NCBI GenBank assembly: GCA_963781155.1
Contig: CAWAEC010000007.1
Span: 62,001-126,000 of the forward strand
Length of the DNA stretch: 64,000 bases
Source of the DNA: PALSA-693 sp963781155
Lineage (GTDB): Bacteria; Actinomycetota; Acidimicrobiia; Acidimicrobiales; Palsa-688
Reading direction: 5' to 3'
The notes under the pieces are model-generated. The model saw nothing but the letters and a program-made list of their open reading frames with translations, did not search any database and was not told the DNA's origin. A program made the position numbers and the translations under genes. Shown here piece by piece: positions 32,386-40,311 of this stretch; the stretch's first letter is position 1; each line of letters opens with the position of its first letter.

Positions 32386-33492
32386 TCATCCGGGCGGCGC
32401 GCCATCGGGGGGCAGGCCGAAGGCGGAGGGGTGGAGCCAGCGGGCGATGGCCACGATGGCATCGCCGTTGCGGGGGCTGGGGGTCACTTCGTCGTAGGTG
32501 AGGGGCAGGAAGCACCGGTTCTTCACCGCGCTCAGGTTCTTGGTGATGGGGCTGGTCTCCAGAAACTGCTCCTTTTGGGCGGGGGTGGGGGTGCTGTAGT
32601 CGTTGATGATGATGCACTGCGGATTCGCTTTGATCACCTGCTCCCACGACACGCTGGTCCACGTTTGTTTGAGGCCGGCGAAGATGTTTGTGCCCCCGCC
32701 GGCGGTGATCTCTGCGTCGGGCATTGCCAGGCCGGGCCCGGTAAAGGGGGCGGAGGTGCCGCTGTCGTAATCGAATACGCTCACCGGCGGCAGGCCCGCC
32801 ACCGTGGATTGAACCGAGGCGATCTGGGCTTTGATGCCGTTGATGACCAGCTCGGCCCTGTCGGGGACGTTGAAGATCTGACCGAGATCGGTCAGATCCT
32901 GGTAGGTGTCGCCCACTGAGACCGCCTGCTTGGACGCCTGGATATGCGCACACGACTCGGTGAGGGCCAGGGTTTTGATGCCGTACTTGGCCAGGTTGTC
33001 CGGCGTCAGGGCGGTCCCGACCTGCAAACCGTAGTTCCAGCCGGCGAAAAGGAAGTCGGGGTGGAGCCCGACCAGCTGCTCCAGGGTGAAATAGTCACTC
33101 GAGACCTCGCGGATCTGTTTAAAGCCGGCCGCGAACTCGGCCGGGAAGGGTTGACCGGCCGGGAGGCTGCCACTGGCGGCGAACTCGCCAACCATCTGTG
33201 ACGCCAGGCCCAGCGCGATCATGTCCTCGGTGGTGTTGATGTCGTTGGAAACGGCGCGGGTGGGGGCCCGGGCGTAGGTCACCGGCGAGCCGCAGTCGGA
33301 CACGGTGACCGGATAGCCAGCGGCCAACGCGGTTGCGGAGGACGAGGCCGGCCCCGGCGCGATCGCACTCGACGACGAGTGGGAACTGCCACAGGCGGCC
33401 ACCATGGTGACGAGCGTGACCAGGGCTATGCCCGGCAAGGCGACTCGCAGTGTGCTCGGGCGAGCTGGGCCCGGGCGGACGGGGGATGACAA
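32386..33492 (-). CDS. btuF: Cobalamin/iron-complex ABC transporter substrate-binding lipoprotein
   Basis: A 368-residue lipoprotein: basic N-terminus, hydrophobic core and lipobox VAAC (Cys34), then a Ser/Ala linker and a class III periplasmic-binding fold (RAVSNDINTTEDMIALGLAS, DFLFAGW, WEQVIKANPQCIIIND). TTG start at 33492 with AAAGGA upstream. Family members bind B12 or siderophores; B12 is favoured because the set is led by a cobalamin riboswitch. It is the third gene after permease and ATPase, 70 bases from the latter. The gene name is by context; a siderophore-binding FecB/FhuD-like role is the alternative. Confidence 0.8.
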   Translation of the reverse strand: MSSPVRPGPARPSTLRVALPGIALVTLVTMVAACGSSHSSSSAIAPGPASSSATALAAGYPVTVSDCGSPVTYARAPTRAVSNDINTTEDMIALGLASQMVGEFAASGSLPAGQPFPAEFAAGFKQIREVSSDYFTLEQLVGLHPDFLFAGWNYGLQVGTALTPDNLAKYGIKTLALTESCAHIQASKQAVSVGDTYQDLTDLGQIFNVPDRAELVINGIKAQIASVQSTVAGLPPVSVFDYDSGTSAPFTGPGLAMPDAEITAGGGTNIFAGLKQTWTSVSWEQVIKANPQCIIINDYSTPTPAQKEQFLETSPITKNLSAVKNRCFLPLTYDEVTPSPRNGDAIVAIARWLHPSAFGLPPDGAPPG

Positions 33493-33562
33493 TGAGGTTC
33501 CTTTCGGTTCGAGACAGCTTCAAGTCGGCGGCTTGGAGCCCTGTCGGTTTTGGCTGCTCGGA

Positions 33563-34384
33563 CTATTGGCCAGGGCCGGATCCGTCGTGTGGCGCGGGGC
33601 GTGCCTGAAGAGGTGCCCCTCGCCGACGGCGGGGGATCAGGTGGGGGGTGGCGGTGTCGGGATGGTCGATGACCACTACGTCGGCGCCGTAGGCGTGGCG
33701 GACCGTCTCGGCGGTGATCACCTGGGCAGGCGGTCCGCCGGTGACGAGTTGGCCGTCGGCCAGCAGGTAAGCCTGGTTGCAGAACAAGGCGGCCAGGCTG
33801 AGGTCGTGGAGGGCAGTGAGCACGGTAACACCGAGGCCGGCGACCAGCTCGAGGACCTCCAGCTGGTAGCGGATGTCCAGATGGTTCGTGGGCTCGTCGA
33901 GGATGAGATGATCGGCCCCCTGTGCGACGGCGCGGGCGATCAGCGTCCGTTGTTTCTCCCCGCCCGAGAGGGTGTTGTAGCTACGGTGAGCGAGATCCGC
34001 GCATCCGACCCGCTCGAGGGCGTCGGAAACGATGTCTCGATCTTGCCTGTTATCCCGCTCGAAACCCCGCTTGTGAGGGGTGCGGCCGATCATGACCATC
34101 TCCCACACGGTGAAATCAAATTCGACGGTGGTTTCCTGGGCCACCACCGCCACTCGCCGGGCCGCGTCACGAGCCGGTAGAGCCAGCAGGTCGACGCCGT
34201 CAATGAGCACCCGGCCGGTTGCCGGTCGGTGCACACGGTAGATGGCTTTCAGCAGGGTGGACTTTCCGCTCCCGTTCGGGCCGATAAGCCCGACCAGCTG
34301 CCCGTCGTCAACATGCAGGTTGACATCCGTGACGATCCGCCGACCGCCCACGTCGACGGACAGGTCCTGTAGCTGGAGGCTCAT
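33563..34384 (-). CDS. btuD: Cobalamin/iron-complex ABC transporter ATP-binding protein
   Basis: A 273-residue ATPase. Walker A GPNGSGKST (about 35-43), Q-loop VAVVAQE, signature LSGGEKQR, Walker B LILDEP with TNHLD, and switch His in ALHDLS. The TVWEMVMIGRTPHKRG insert is typical of the FepC/BtuD group. The ATG at 34384 overlaps the permease stop (ATGA), so the two are coupled. The Arg/Pro-rich tail after LIPRRRR is not conserved in the family. Confidence 0.88.
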   Translation of the reverse strand: MSLQLQDLSVDVGGRRIVTDVNLHVDDGQLVGLIGPNGSGKSTLLKAIYRVHRPATGRVLIDGVDLLALPARDAARRVAVVAQETTVEFDFTVWEMVMIGRTPHKRGFERDNRQDRDIVSDALERVGCADLAHRSYNTLSGGEKQRTLIARAVAQGADHLILDEPTNHLDIRYQLEVLELVAGLGVTVLTALHDLSLAALFCNQAYLLADGQLVTGGPPAQVITAETVRHAYGADVVVIDHPDTATPHLIPRRRRGAPLQARPAPHDGSGPGQ

Positions 34385-35562
34385 TGGCTGGCCCCGTAGA
34401 GGTAGGGGCGCCGGCGGATCAGGATCAGCAAGGTGGGAGCCCCGATGAACGCGGTGATGACCCCGATGGGCATCTCCTGGGGCGAGACGATGGTCCGGGC
34501 CAGCAGATCGGCGGTAACCATGAAGGCGGCGCCGACGGGAACTCCCACCGCCAGCACGCGCCGGTGATCGGAGCCAACCAGAAGCCGGACGATGTGGGGA
34601 ATGACCAGTCCGACGAAACCGATCACCCCGCTGACGGCCACCGCCACGCCCACCATGAGCGAGGTGACCACGAACAGGTTCCGGCGGAGGCTGGGCACAT
34701 CGACGCCCAGGGAGGCGGCCGGTTCGGTCCCCATGGCCAGGGCGTTGAGGTTACGGGCCTGGGCCAGCAGATAGCTCGTGGCCAGGACCAGGGCGAAGGC
34801 CGGGATCGGCAGCTGGCTCCAGGTCGCGTTCCCGAACGAACCCAACAGCCAGAACAGCACCGACTGGGTGGCCTGTGGATTGCCCCGAAACAACAGGAAG
34901 CTAGCCACTGCCTCGAACATCGCCGAGAGGACCACCCCGCACAGGATCAGCTGGGTGGGCGCCAGCTGACGGCCGGAGCGGGCCACCAGGAACACCGCGG
35001 CCATGGCTCCCATGGCCCCGAGGACGCTGCCGACCGACAGGGCCCACACTCCGAGTGAGGCGAACGCTCCGAACAGCAATACCGCAGTGGCGCCCACGCT
35101 GGCCCCCGAGGACACGCCTAGCAGGAACGGGTCGGCCAGGGCGTTTCTGACCAGCGCCTGGACCACGGTGCCGGCCGTGGTCAAGGCGGCACCCACCAGC
35201 GCCGCCAGCAAAACTCGGGGCATGCGGATCTGCCACACGATCTCATCTGCGACCGTGGTCCGGGGATGACCGGACAGGTGGTCGGCGATCACCTGCCATA
35301 CCTGGGACGGGCTCAACCAGACGGATCCGATACCAATGCCGAGTACCATCACCGCGGCCAGCAGCAGTGTGCAGACGACCAGCACCCCGCTCAGCTGGGC
35401 GCGATCCCTTCGTCGGCCGCTGGCGTCACCAAGGGCGACCGCCCGTCGCCGCAGACCCCGGTGCACCCTGTCCGCTTCGGTGTCGATGGCCGTCGCTGCG
35501 TCCTCCTTGTGGTTCGGAGAACCCAGCGGTATCGGAAGCCGAATCTCGACCACCGAACGCAC
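34381..35562 (-). CDS. btuC: Cobalamin/iron-complex ABC transporter permease (FecCD family)
   Basis: A 393-residue FecCD/BtuC-type permease with about ten membrane spans. Family blocks are IRMPRVLLAALVGAALTTAG, NALADPFLLGVSSGASVGAT, ATSLGVD-like AASLGVDVPSLR and the C-terminal GFVGLVIPHIVRLLVGSDHR. A 55-residue charged cytoplasmic N-terminus is longer than usual. GTG at 35562 has GGAGGAAAGG 9-13 bases upstream, directly downstream of the cobalamin riboswitch, which is the main reason to call this a vitamin B12 importer and not a siderophore one. Confidence 0.85.
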   Translation of the reverse strand: MRSVVEIRLPIPLGSPNHKEDAATAIDTEADRVHRGLRRRAVALGDASGRRRDRAQLSGVLVVCTLLLAAVMVLGIGIGSVWLSPSQVWQVIADHLSGHPRTTVADEIVWQIRMPRVLLAALVGAALTTAGTVVQALVRNALADPFLLGVSSGASVGATAVLLFGAFASLGVWALSVGSVLGAMGAMAAVFLVARSGRQLAPTQLILCGVVLSAMFEAVASFLLFRGNPQATQSVLFWLLGSFGNATWSQLPIPAFALVLATSYLLAQARNLNALAMGTEPAASLGVDVPSLRRNLFVVTSLMVGVAVAVSGVIGFVGLVIPHIVRLLVGSDHRRVLAVGVPVGAAFMVTADLLARTIVSPQEMPIGVITAFIGAPTLLILIRRRPYLYGASQ

Positions 35563-35577
35563 CAGCCTTTCCTCCGA

Positions 35578-35712
35578 GGGCCAGCCACGTCGGTCCTCAG
35601 CCAGGCGACCGGACTCGTCCCCCAGGGGGCTTGACCGTTGCGGAACAGTGCCGGGCTCGCACCGGACTTCGCTGGGCTGAAGGCCACTCCGGACACGCCC
35701 GGAGCGCCGACG
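35578..35712 (-). ncRNA. Cobalamin riboswitch
   Basis: The minus-strand leader contains GAAGTCCGGTGCGAGCCCGG (core CCGG arms at 35651-35665), CACTGTTCCGCAACGGT and, nearer the gene, AGTCCGGTCGCCTGGC (35600-35615), which matches the B12 box AGYCMG..CCTGCC. Their order and spacing fit a short cobalamin riboswitch. It lies between a promoter and the btuC ribosome-binding site, so B12 should shut off the importer, probably at translation because no T-run terminator is seen. Confidence 0.85.
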
Positions 35713-35742
35713 AACCTAAACCCCGCCCCGCCCGGCTGTCAA
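35713..35742 (-). promoter_or_regulatory. Probable btuCDF promoter
   Basis: TTGACA (35742-35737) and TAGGTT (35718-35713) are 18 bases apart on the minus strand. The spacer is G-rich. Transcription would start just before the cobalamin riboswitch. Confidence 0.5.
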
Positions 35743-35750
35743 GGCTGATC

Positions 35751-35764
35751 AAACATTCATGTTT
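35751..35764. promoter_or_regulatory. Palindrome between btuC and the ArsR gene
   Basis: AAACAT-TC-ATGTTT is a near-perfect palindrome with AT-rich flanks in an otherwise GC-rich divergent promoter region. It lies about 10 bases upstream of the btu -35 and about 35 before the ArsR start. An ArsR-family operator is the obvious reading, with the regulator controlling itself and perhaps btuCDF. Confidence 0.55.
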
Positions 35765-35796
35765 TCAGCCCAACGGAGTGTGGCAGACTAGCCGAC

Positions 35797-36165
35797 GTGC
35801 ATCTGGTTCCTGCCGAGCGAGCCGACCGCCGTGTCATCGACGAGGACCGAGTCTGCGCCGCCATCCGCAGCCTGGACGCTGCCACCATCGAGGAATGGAC
35901 CCAACGATTCGCCCTGCTCGGTGATCCGACCCGGCTCAGTCTCCTGCTTTGCATCAGCGCTGCCGGTCCCATCAGCGTCTCCGACCTGGCCGTCGCTGTC
36001 GATCAAAACCCCGACACGGTCTCGCAAACCCTGCGGCTCCTTCGCGCCTACCGCGCCGTCAGCACCCAACGCGACGGCCGAGTGATCCGCTACCAGATCG
36101 CCGACCCCACCATCACCCGGCTACTCGACCTCGCCGGCAACTCGGTAACGACGGCCGAAAAATAG
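35797..36165 (+). CDS. ArsR/SmtB-family transcriptional regulator
   Basis: A 122-residue winged-helix repressor. FALLGDPTRLSLLLCISAAG then PISVSDLAVAVDQNPDTVSQ and TLRLLRAYRAVSTQRDGRVI are the standard ArsR blocks. The last helix (DPTITRLLDLAG) lacks the His residues that form the alpha-5 metal site in NmtR/SmtB proteins, so the effector may not be a metal or may bind elsewhere; C20 and His2 near the N-terminus are candidates. GTG start at 35797, possibly leaderless. Divergent from btuCDF across a palindrome, which suggests a link with cobalamin or cobalt supply. Confidence 0.85.
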   Translation: MHLVPAERADRRVIDEDRVCAAIRSLDAATIEEWTQRFALLGDPTRLSLLLCISAAGPISVSDLAVAVDQNPDTVSQTLRLLRAYRAVSTQRDGRVIRYQIADPTITRLLDLAGNSVTTAEK

Positions 36166-36281
36166 CGCCCACCATGCCCCGAGGGTGGAGCGCATCTGTG
36201 CTGCACGAATGCTCTTCAAGCAGTACCGATGGAAGAGAACCGAAGGGTAGTTAGAGTGTCGAGCCTACCCGGACGGGTGGT

Positions 36282-36353
36282 CAGACCGAACAGCGTGGTG
36301 GCGTTGTGCTCCAGGATGGCGTTGGCGTCGTCTTCGGCGATCTGGGGGGACAA
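36282..36353 (-). pseudogene. C-terminal scrap of an amidohydrolase gene
   Basis: The minus strand encodes LSPQIAEDDANAILEHNATT then LFGL, the usual C-terminal helix of amidohydrolase-2 proteins (S-ED---IL--NA--LFGL). The preceding sequence has no barrel. It lies just downstream of a complete amidohydrolase on the same strand, so a once-tandem gene has been nearly erased. Confidence 0.6.
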
Positions 36354-36459
36354 AGGTCGCGGCCTTGCCCAGGCTTCCGACCGCGGTGGAGCCGAACCGC
36401 CACCCCGCCGGGATTCCTGACGGGGTGCGGCTCGGATCAGCTCGGATCGGCGCGGCTGG

Positions 36460-37701
36460 TCAGGCGATTCCGTACAGCTCGCAGGCGCTCTCACTGGTGA
36501 TCGCCCGCTTCTGCTCGTCCGTGAGGCCGGTCAGGGCTTCGGTCAGCTCCGCGGTCACGCCCGGGAACTTGGCGTCCGGGTGCGGGTAATCCGACGCCCA
36601 GATGATTCGGTCCGCCCCGCACAGCGGTGAATTGGCCGTGAAGGCGAGCATCGACTCGTCGGGGTCGAAGCTGATCCAGCACTGGCGGCGGAAGTACTCC
36701 GACGGCAGCATCTTCAGCCACGGGACGTCCCAGCTGAACTTGCGGCTGTGGTGGTCAAGTCGCTCGAGCCAGGGCACCAACCAGCCGCCGTTGGCCTCGA
36801 GGAAGATGAACTTCGCCCCCGGAAAGCGCTCGGCGACTCCCCCCGAGGTGATGTAGCAGATGGCGCTCATCACATCGACGGGGTTGGCGATGGCCTGGGT
36901 GAAGTAGATGTTGGGGAGCATCGTGCGCACCGTCGCCTCGCGGGCCGCTTCAAACTCATCGAGGCTCACGTAGCTGCCATCCTCGTTCTGCACCCGGGCC
37001 AGCTTCAGGCCATCGCAGGCGCCGGGCAGGTCGGGGGCCAGGAACGGATGGAACGCGACCGGAAGCCCGGTGTCTTGCAGGGCAGCCCAGATCGGGTCGT
37101 ACACCGGGTCGTTGAAGTACCGCCAGTCGACCGCCGGGTTGGGCCGCATAAACACCGAGACCATCCCCGGCAGGGCGGCCACGTGCTGGATCTCCTCGAC
37201 CACACCGGCGATATCCTCGGGCGCGTGCATGGGCGGGAGGGCACCCGCCCCGAACAGCCGGCCCTGACCGCTTTTCAAGTGGTCCGAGCACCAATTGTTG
37301 TACGCCCGGGCCTGCACCCGTCCGAACTCGACGTCGTGATGGCTCTGGAGGCCGAGCATCGTGGTCGGGTACAGGACCGACAACTCGATGCCGTCCGTGT
37401 CCAGGTCCTTGAGGCGCAGGTCGGCCGTCCAACCCGACGGTCGGGTCTGGCTGTAGGGGATCTCGAGGTTGCGGACCTTGTCGACCATTTCATCGGGGAA
37501 ACCCGCCGTGCCTCCCAGGCCCGATGAGCGACTGCGGACCCCGTTCCAGACGGACCACTCGACACCGTCAGAGTCGGTCTCCAGGTGCCAGATACGGTCG
37601 CGGTAGGCGGCCGGGGCGAACTCGAGCATGCCGGTGGGCGGCTCCAAGATGTGCCCGTCCGAGTCGATGTACCGCAACGACGGATCTTGAGTCGTGGTCA
37701 T
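36460..37701 (-). CDS. Amidohydrolase-2 family metal-dependent hydrolase
   Basis: A 413-residue TIM-barrel hydrolase. YIDSDGHILEPP holds the first metal ligands (here D-x-D-x-H), AFHPF the next His, and WASDYPHPDAKFPG the catalytic Asp near the end; the C-terminal helix is EQKRAITSESACELYGIA. This group (2-pyrone-4,6-dicarboxylate hydrolase/gamma-resorcylate decarboxylase relatives) hydrolyses or decarboxylates aromatic acids and is often abundant in actinobacterial catabolic regions. ATG 37701 has GAGGAGC nine bases upstream. Substrate unknown. Confidence 0.88.
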   Translation of the reverse strand: MTTTQDPSLRYIDSDGHILEPPTGMLEFAPAAYRDRIWHLETDSDGVEWSVWNGVRSRSSGLGGTAGFPDEMVDKVRNLEIPYSQTRPSGWTADLRLKDLDTDGIELSVLYPTTMLGLQSHHDVEFGRVQARAYNNWCSDHLKSGQGRLFGAGALPPMHAPEDIAGVVEEIQHVAALPGMVSVFMRPNPAVDWRYFNDPVYDPIWAALQDTGLPVAFHPFLAPDLPGACDGLKLARVQNEDGSYVSLDEFEAAREATVRTMLPNIYFTQAIANPVDVMSAICYITSGGVAERFPGAKFIFLEANGGWLVPWLERLDHHSRKFSWDVPWLKMLPSEYFRRQCWISFDPDESMLAFTANSPLCGADRIIWASDYPHPDAKFPGVTAELTEALTGLTDEQKRAITSESACELYGIA

Positions 37702-37838
37702 GATGCTCCTCGGTATCCTTTCGAGAGGGTGAATGGTATCTCGGAGATGGCTGCTGCCTGCGGCCGGACTCAGGCCAGGCTGATGCCAACCGCTTTGTTA
37801 CGGGCCAATCTACGCTGACTTCGCAGACCGCGTGCCCT

Positions 37839-37952
37839 GCCCGTGTGCAACCCCATCCGGAACCGCAACGGCCCATCATCGGCCGAAGCGGCAGTCACCT
37901 CGTCTGCCCGAGCGACGACCGCCGCGACATCGTCCCCGCCGGTCGAGAACAC
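37839..37952 (-). pseudogene. Adenylate/guanylate cyclase domain fragment
   Basis: The frame reads FSTGGDDVAAVVARADEVTA then ASADDGPLRFRMGLHTG, the stretch before and including the R-R-GLHTGE block of class III cyclases. The rest of the catalytic domain and any partner domain are missing. It abuts a LuxR scrap on the other strand. Confidence 0.45.
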
Positions 37953-38039
37953 CGTGACGTTGCCTCACCGCTTTTCGTCTCTCACCACACGGTTGGTGGA
38001 CACCTTCGAAACGTTTTTGCCAAGCTCGCGACCAATTAG
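37944..38039 (+). pseudogene. LuxR helix-turn-helix fragment
   Basis: REHRDVASPLFVSHHTVGGH then LRNVFAKLATN and stop is the recognition half of a LuxR HTH. It resembles the C-terminus of the large LuxR regulator at 41944-44817 (LFVSHYTISGHLRSIYAKL) but differs enough to come from another gene. It ends 50 bases before msrB. Confidence 0.6.
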
Positions 38040-38090
38040 CGCGGACACGACAGTCCGCCGCGCCAAGATCAATAGAAGGAGCCTATAGAG

Positions 38091-38630
38091 GTGACAGACC
38101 AGTACCAGAAGGACGAAGCCGCGATCATCGGGCTGACGCCCCGGCAGTACGCCGTGACCCAGGAGAACGCCACCGAACCAGCCTTCGACAACGAGTTCTG
38201 GGATAAGAAGGACGCCGGCATCTACGTCGACATCGTCTCAGGAACCTCGTCCTCGCCGTCACCATGTGGATACCCGCGTGGGTCCGGTTACCGGGAGGCG
38301 GACGACGGCGAACCCCTGTTCGCGTCCACCCACAAGTTTGACAGCGGATGCGGCTGGCCGAGCTTTACGATCCCACTCGACCCAACCAACGTCATCGAAC
38401 GGACGGACCGGAGTTACGGGATGGACAGAACCGAAGTTCGCTCCGCACATGGTGACAGCCACCTCGGCCACGTCTTTGACGACGGCCCTCCCGAAGACGG
38501 CGGCCTGCGCTACTGCATCAACTCTGCCGCCCTCCGGTTCATCCCCTATGACGACCTGGAAGCTGAAGGGTACGGCCAGTACAAGCAGATCTTCGAGACG
38601 TCCGGCAGGGAAGGCGAGTCACCCCGATAA
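38091..38630 (+). CDS. msrB: Peptide-methionine (R)-S-oxide reductase with an insertion
   Basis: A 179-residue MsrB, which repairs the R form of oxidised methionine. Blocks present: GIYVDIVSG, FDSGCGWPSF, RTEVRSAHGDSHLGHVFDDG and the catalytic Cys in RYCINSAALRF (C142). Zinc-binding CxxC pairs are absent, so it belongs to the zinc-free form. Between DIVSG and EPLFAST, which are normally continuous, there are 22 extra residues (52-73, with C59) at the edge of the active-site sheet. GTG start at 38091; AGAAGGAG is 14 bases upstream. Stress-defence role fits neighbours such as UspA and catalase further along. Confidence 0.88.
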   Translation: MTDQYQKDEAAIIGLTPRQYAVTQENATEPAFDNEFWDKKDAGIYVDIVSGTSSSPSPCGYPRGSGYREADDGEPLFASTHKFDSGCGWPSFTIPLDPTNVIERTDRSYGMDRTEVRSAHGDSHLGHVFDDGPPEDGGLRYCINSAALRFIPYDDLEAEGYGQYKQIFETSGREGESPR

Positions 38631-38772
38631 AAACCGGCGCGCCGAGATAGCCGCTCTCCCGAAGCGAGCGCCGCTAGAACGTTGACCTCGGTGCGTGTGT
38701 CGTGCGGGGGCTTGTGAGACTGGGGCTGAGAGGGCCCGGCGAACGCCAGTTTGGTCATGGAAAAGGAGACTC

Positions 38773-39192
38773 ATGCCGATCATCGTTGTAGCCCGCCTAC
38801 GACTGAGGGACCCATCCCTCCTCGACGAGTTCTTCACTCACGCCGCAGCCGTGCTCGAACAGGCCCAGAAAACTCCTGGCAACCTGGGCGCTGACGCGCT
38901 GGCCGAAGCACACGACGTTTGGTGGGACGTCACTGCCTGGGAGGGGAGAGCGCCGATCGAAACCTTCCTGAACACCGAGCCTCACCTCAGCACCCGGGGA
39001 CTCGTAGACCACCTCTGCGATCAGGCGAGTTTCGTCGATTGGGAACAGAACAGTGCCGAACTCCCCGACTGGCAGACCAGTTGGCGTCGCCTGGTGGCCG
39101 ACGGTCGATCAGCCCCGCTCACCGACCCATCCGAGGCAAACGAGACTCGAGCCTTCCCTGCTCCCGTCGAGCCGCCCGCCAGCGTCGCCTGA
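38773..39192 (+). CDS. Antibiotic biosynthesis monooxygenase-like (dimeric alpha/beta barrel) protein
   Basis: A 139-residue protein. MPIIVVARLRLRDPSLLDEF, then FTHAAAVLEQAQKTPGNLGA, DVWWDVTAWEG and MPH-like FLNTEPHL follow the layout of the ABM/DUF3291 alpha-beta-barrel proteins, small cofactor-free oxygenases or heme-related enzymes. The C-terminal 35 residues are extra and disordered. ATG 38773 has AAAAGGAGA upstream. Downstream of msrB in the same direction; function not assigned. Confidence 0.6.
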   Translation: MPIIVVARLRLRDPSLLDEFFTHAAAVLEQAQKTPGNLGADALAEAHDVWWDVTAWEGRAPIETFLNTEPHLSTRGLVDHLCDQASFVDWEQNSAELPDWQTSWRRLVADGRSAPLTDPSEANETRAFPAPVEPPASVA

Positions 39193-39293
39193 CCGGCCGT
39201 GGTTGAGGTTACAGACCGGCGCCAGGCCATGCCCGATAGATGCCGGAGGTCATGGTCTGCAGCCCGACGAAGAGGAGTTTGAGGAGTTCGACC

Positions 39294-39737
39294 ATGAAGT
39301 CGTGTATTCACGTCATCACCCTCGCAGTAGCCGACCTCGACCGGGCCCTGGCGTTCTACCGCGATGGCTTGGGCTTTGACACCGAAGGACTGATCGGCAC
39401 CGAGTTCAAAGGAGACGAAAACACTCCCGACGGGACCACTGCGGTGTTTCATCTTGATGGAGGACTCATGTTGTCGATCTACCCGCGCTCCGAGCTCGCC
39501 AAAGACGCTGTTGTCCCTCTCACCCCAGCGAAGGCCGGCGAGTTCAGTATCGGTCACGTCGTGGCCAGCCGCGCCGAGGTGGACGAAGTCATCTCGCACG
39601 CCAGAGCAGCCGGAGCGGCCGTCACGGACCCACCGCACGACCGACCGTGGGGCATCTACTCGGGGTACTTCCAGGATCCCGACGGCCACCTTTGGGAGAT
39701 CATCTGGAACCCGGCCCTCGATGCCGGGACAACCTGA
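39294..39737 (+). CDS. VOC (glyoxalase/bleomycin-resistance) family protein
   Basis: A 147-residue VOC protein. CIHVITLAVADLDRALAFYR at the start and GYFQDPDGHLWEIIWNP at the end are the two metal-site strands (His near the start, H and E at the end). The middle DGGLMLSIYPRSELAKDA fits the EhpR/CatE-like group. ATG 39294 with GAGGAG nearby is preferred over the longer frame. The third gene of a same-direction run after msrB and the monooxygenase-like gene. Confidence 0.85.
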   Translation: MKSCIHVITLAVADLDRALAFYRDGLGFDTEGLIGTEFKGDENTPDGTTAVFHLDGGLMLSIYPRSELAKDAVVPLTPAKAGEFSIGHVVASRAEVDEVISHARAAGAAVTDPPHDRPWGIYSGYFQDPDGHLWEIIWNPALDAGTT

Positions 39738-39831
39738 GGTGCCGTCAGCTCCCAGCCGCGCGCCTCCAGGGCGGCGTGTGCTGGCGTCTCTGGCGCGGCT
39801 ACCTCCGTTACGGCTCTCGTTGACGAGGTCG

Positions 39832-40284
39832 TTACTTTCCGCGATGGACAATGAGCACGGGCCGACGGGAGTGGGCGGCGACGTCTTGGGCAACGCTGCC
39901 AATGAGCACGTCGGCGAGCCCACTTCTGCCGTGTGAGCCGAGAACGATGAGGCTTGCATCCTGTTCGTCACCGATCTGGACGATGGCCTTGCGGGGGGGA
40001 GCGCCTTCCCGTGCCATGCTTTCAGCCTTGAAGCCCGCGGCTCCCGCCAGCTCGGCTCCCTGGGCAGCGGTTTCTTCGGCGGCCGCCTTGACCTCATCGG
40101 CTGCCGCAGCGTTCATTTCGATTTCGCGAGGAGGGACGAAGCCCACGTTGAAAGGTTGCCAAACGGTGAGGACGATGGCTCGCCGCCCAGGAACCAGCTG
40201 CCGCCCCGCCTCGGCAATGGCCGCCTTGGCCAGATCGGATCCGTCGTACGCGAACACGATCGGACCTAGCGCGACACTCGGCAT
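39832..40284 (-). CDS. Universal stress protein (UspA family)
   Basis: A 150-residue Usp domain. IVFAYDGSDLAKAAIAEA at the N-terminus, VLTVWQPF, and the ATP-binding block GSHGRSGLADVLIGSVAQDV (G-x2-G-x9-G-S/V) near the C-terminus place it among ATP-binding UspA proteins. ATG 40284 with AAGGAG upstream. It lies 30 bases after the stop of the MFS gene on the same strand, so it could be third in a LuxR-MFS-Usp transcript. Confidence 0.9.
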   Translation of the reverse strand: MPSVALGPIVFAYDGSDLAKAAIAEAGRQLVPGRRAIVLTVWQPFNVGFVPPREIEMNAAAADEVKAAAEETAAQGAELAGAAGFKAESMAREGAPPRKAIVQIGDEQDASLIVLGSHGRSGLADVLIGSVAQDVAAHSRRPVLIVHRGK

Positions 40285-40311
40285 CTCAGATCAACTCCTT
40301 GCCGGTGCACA

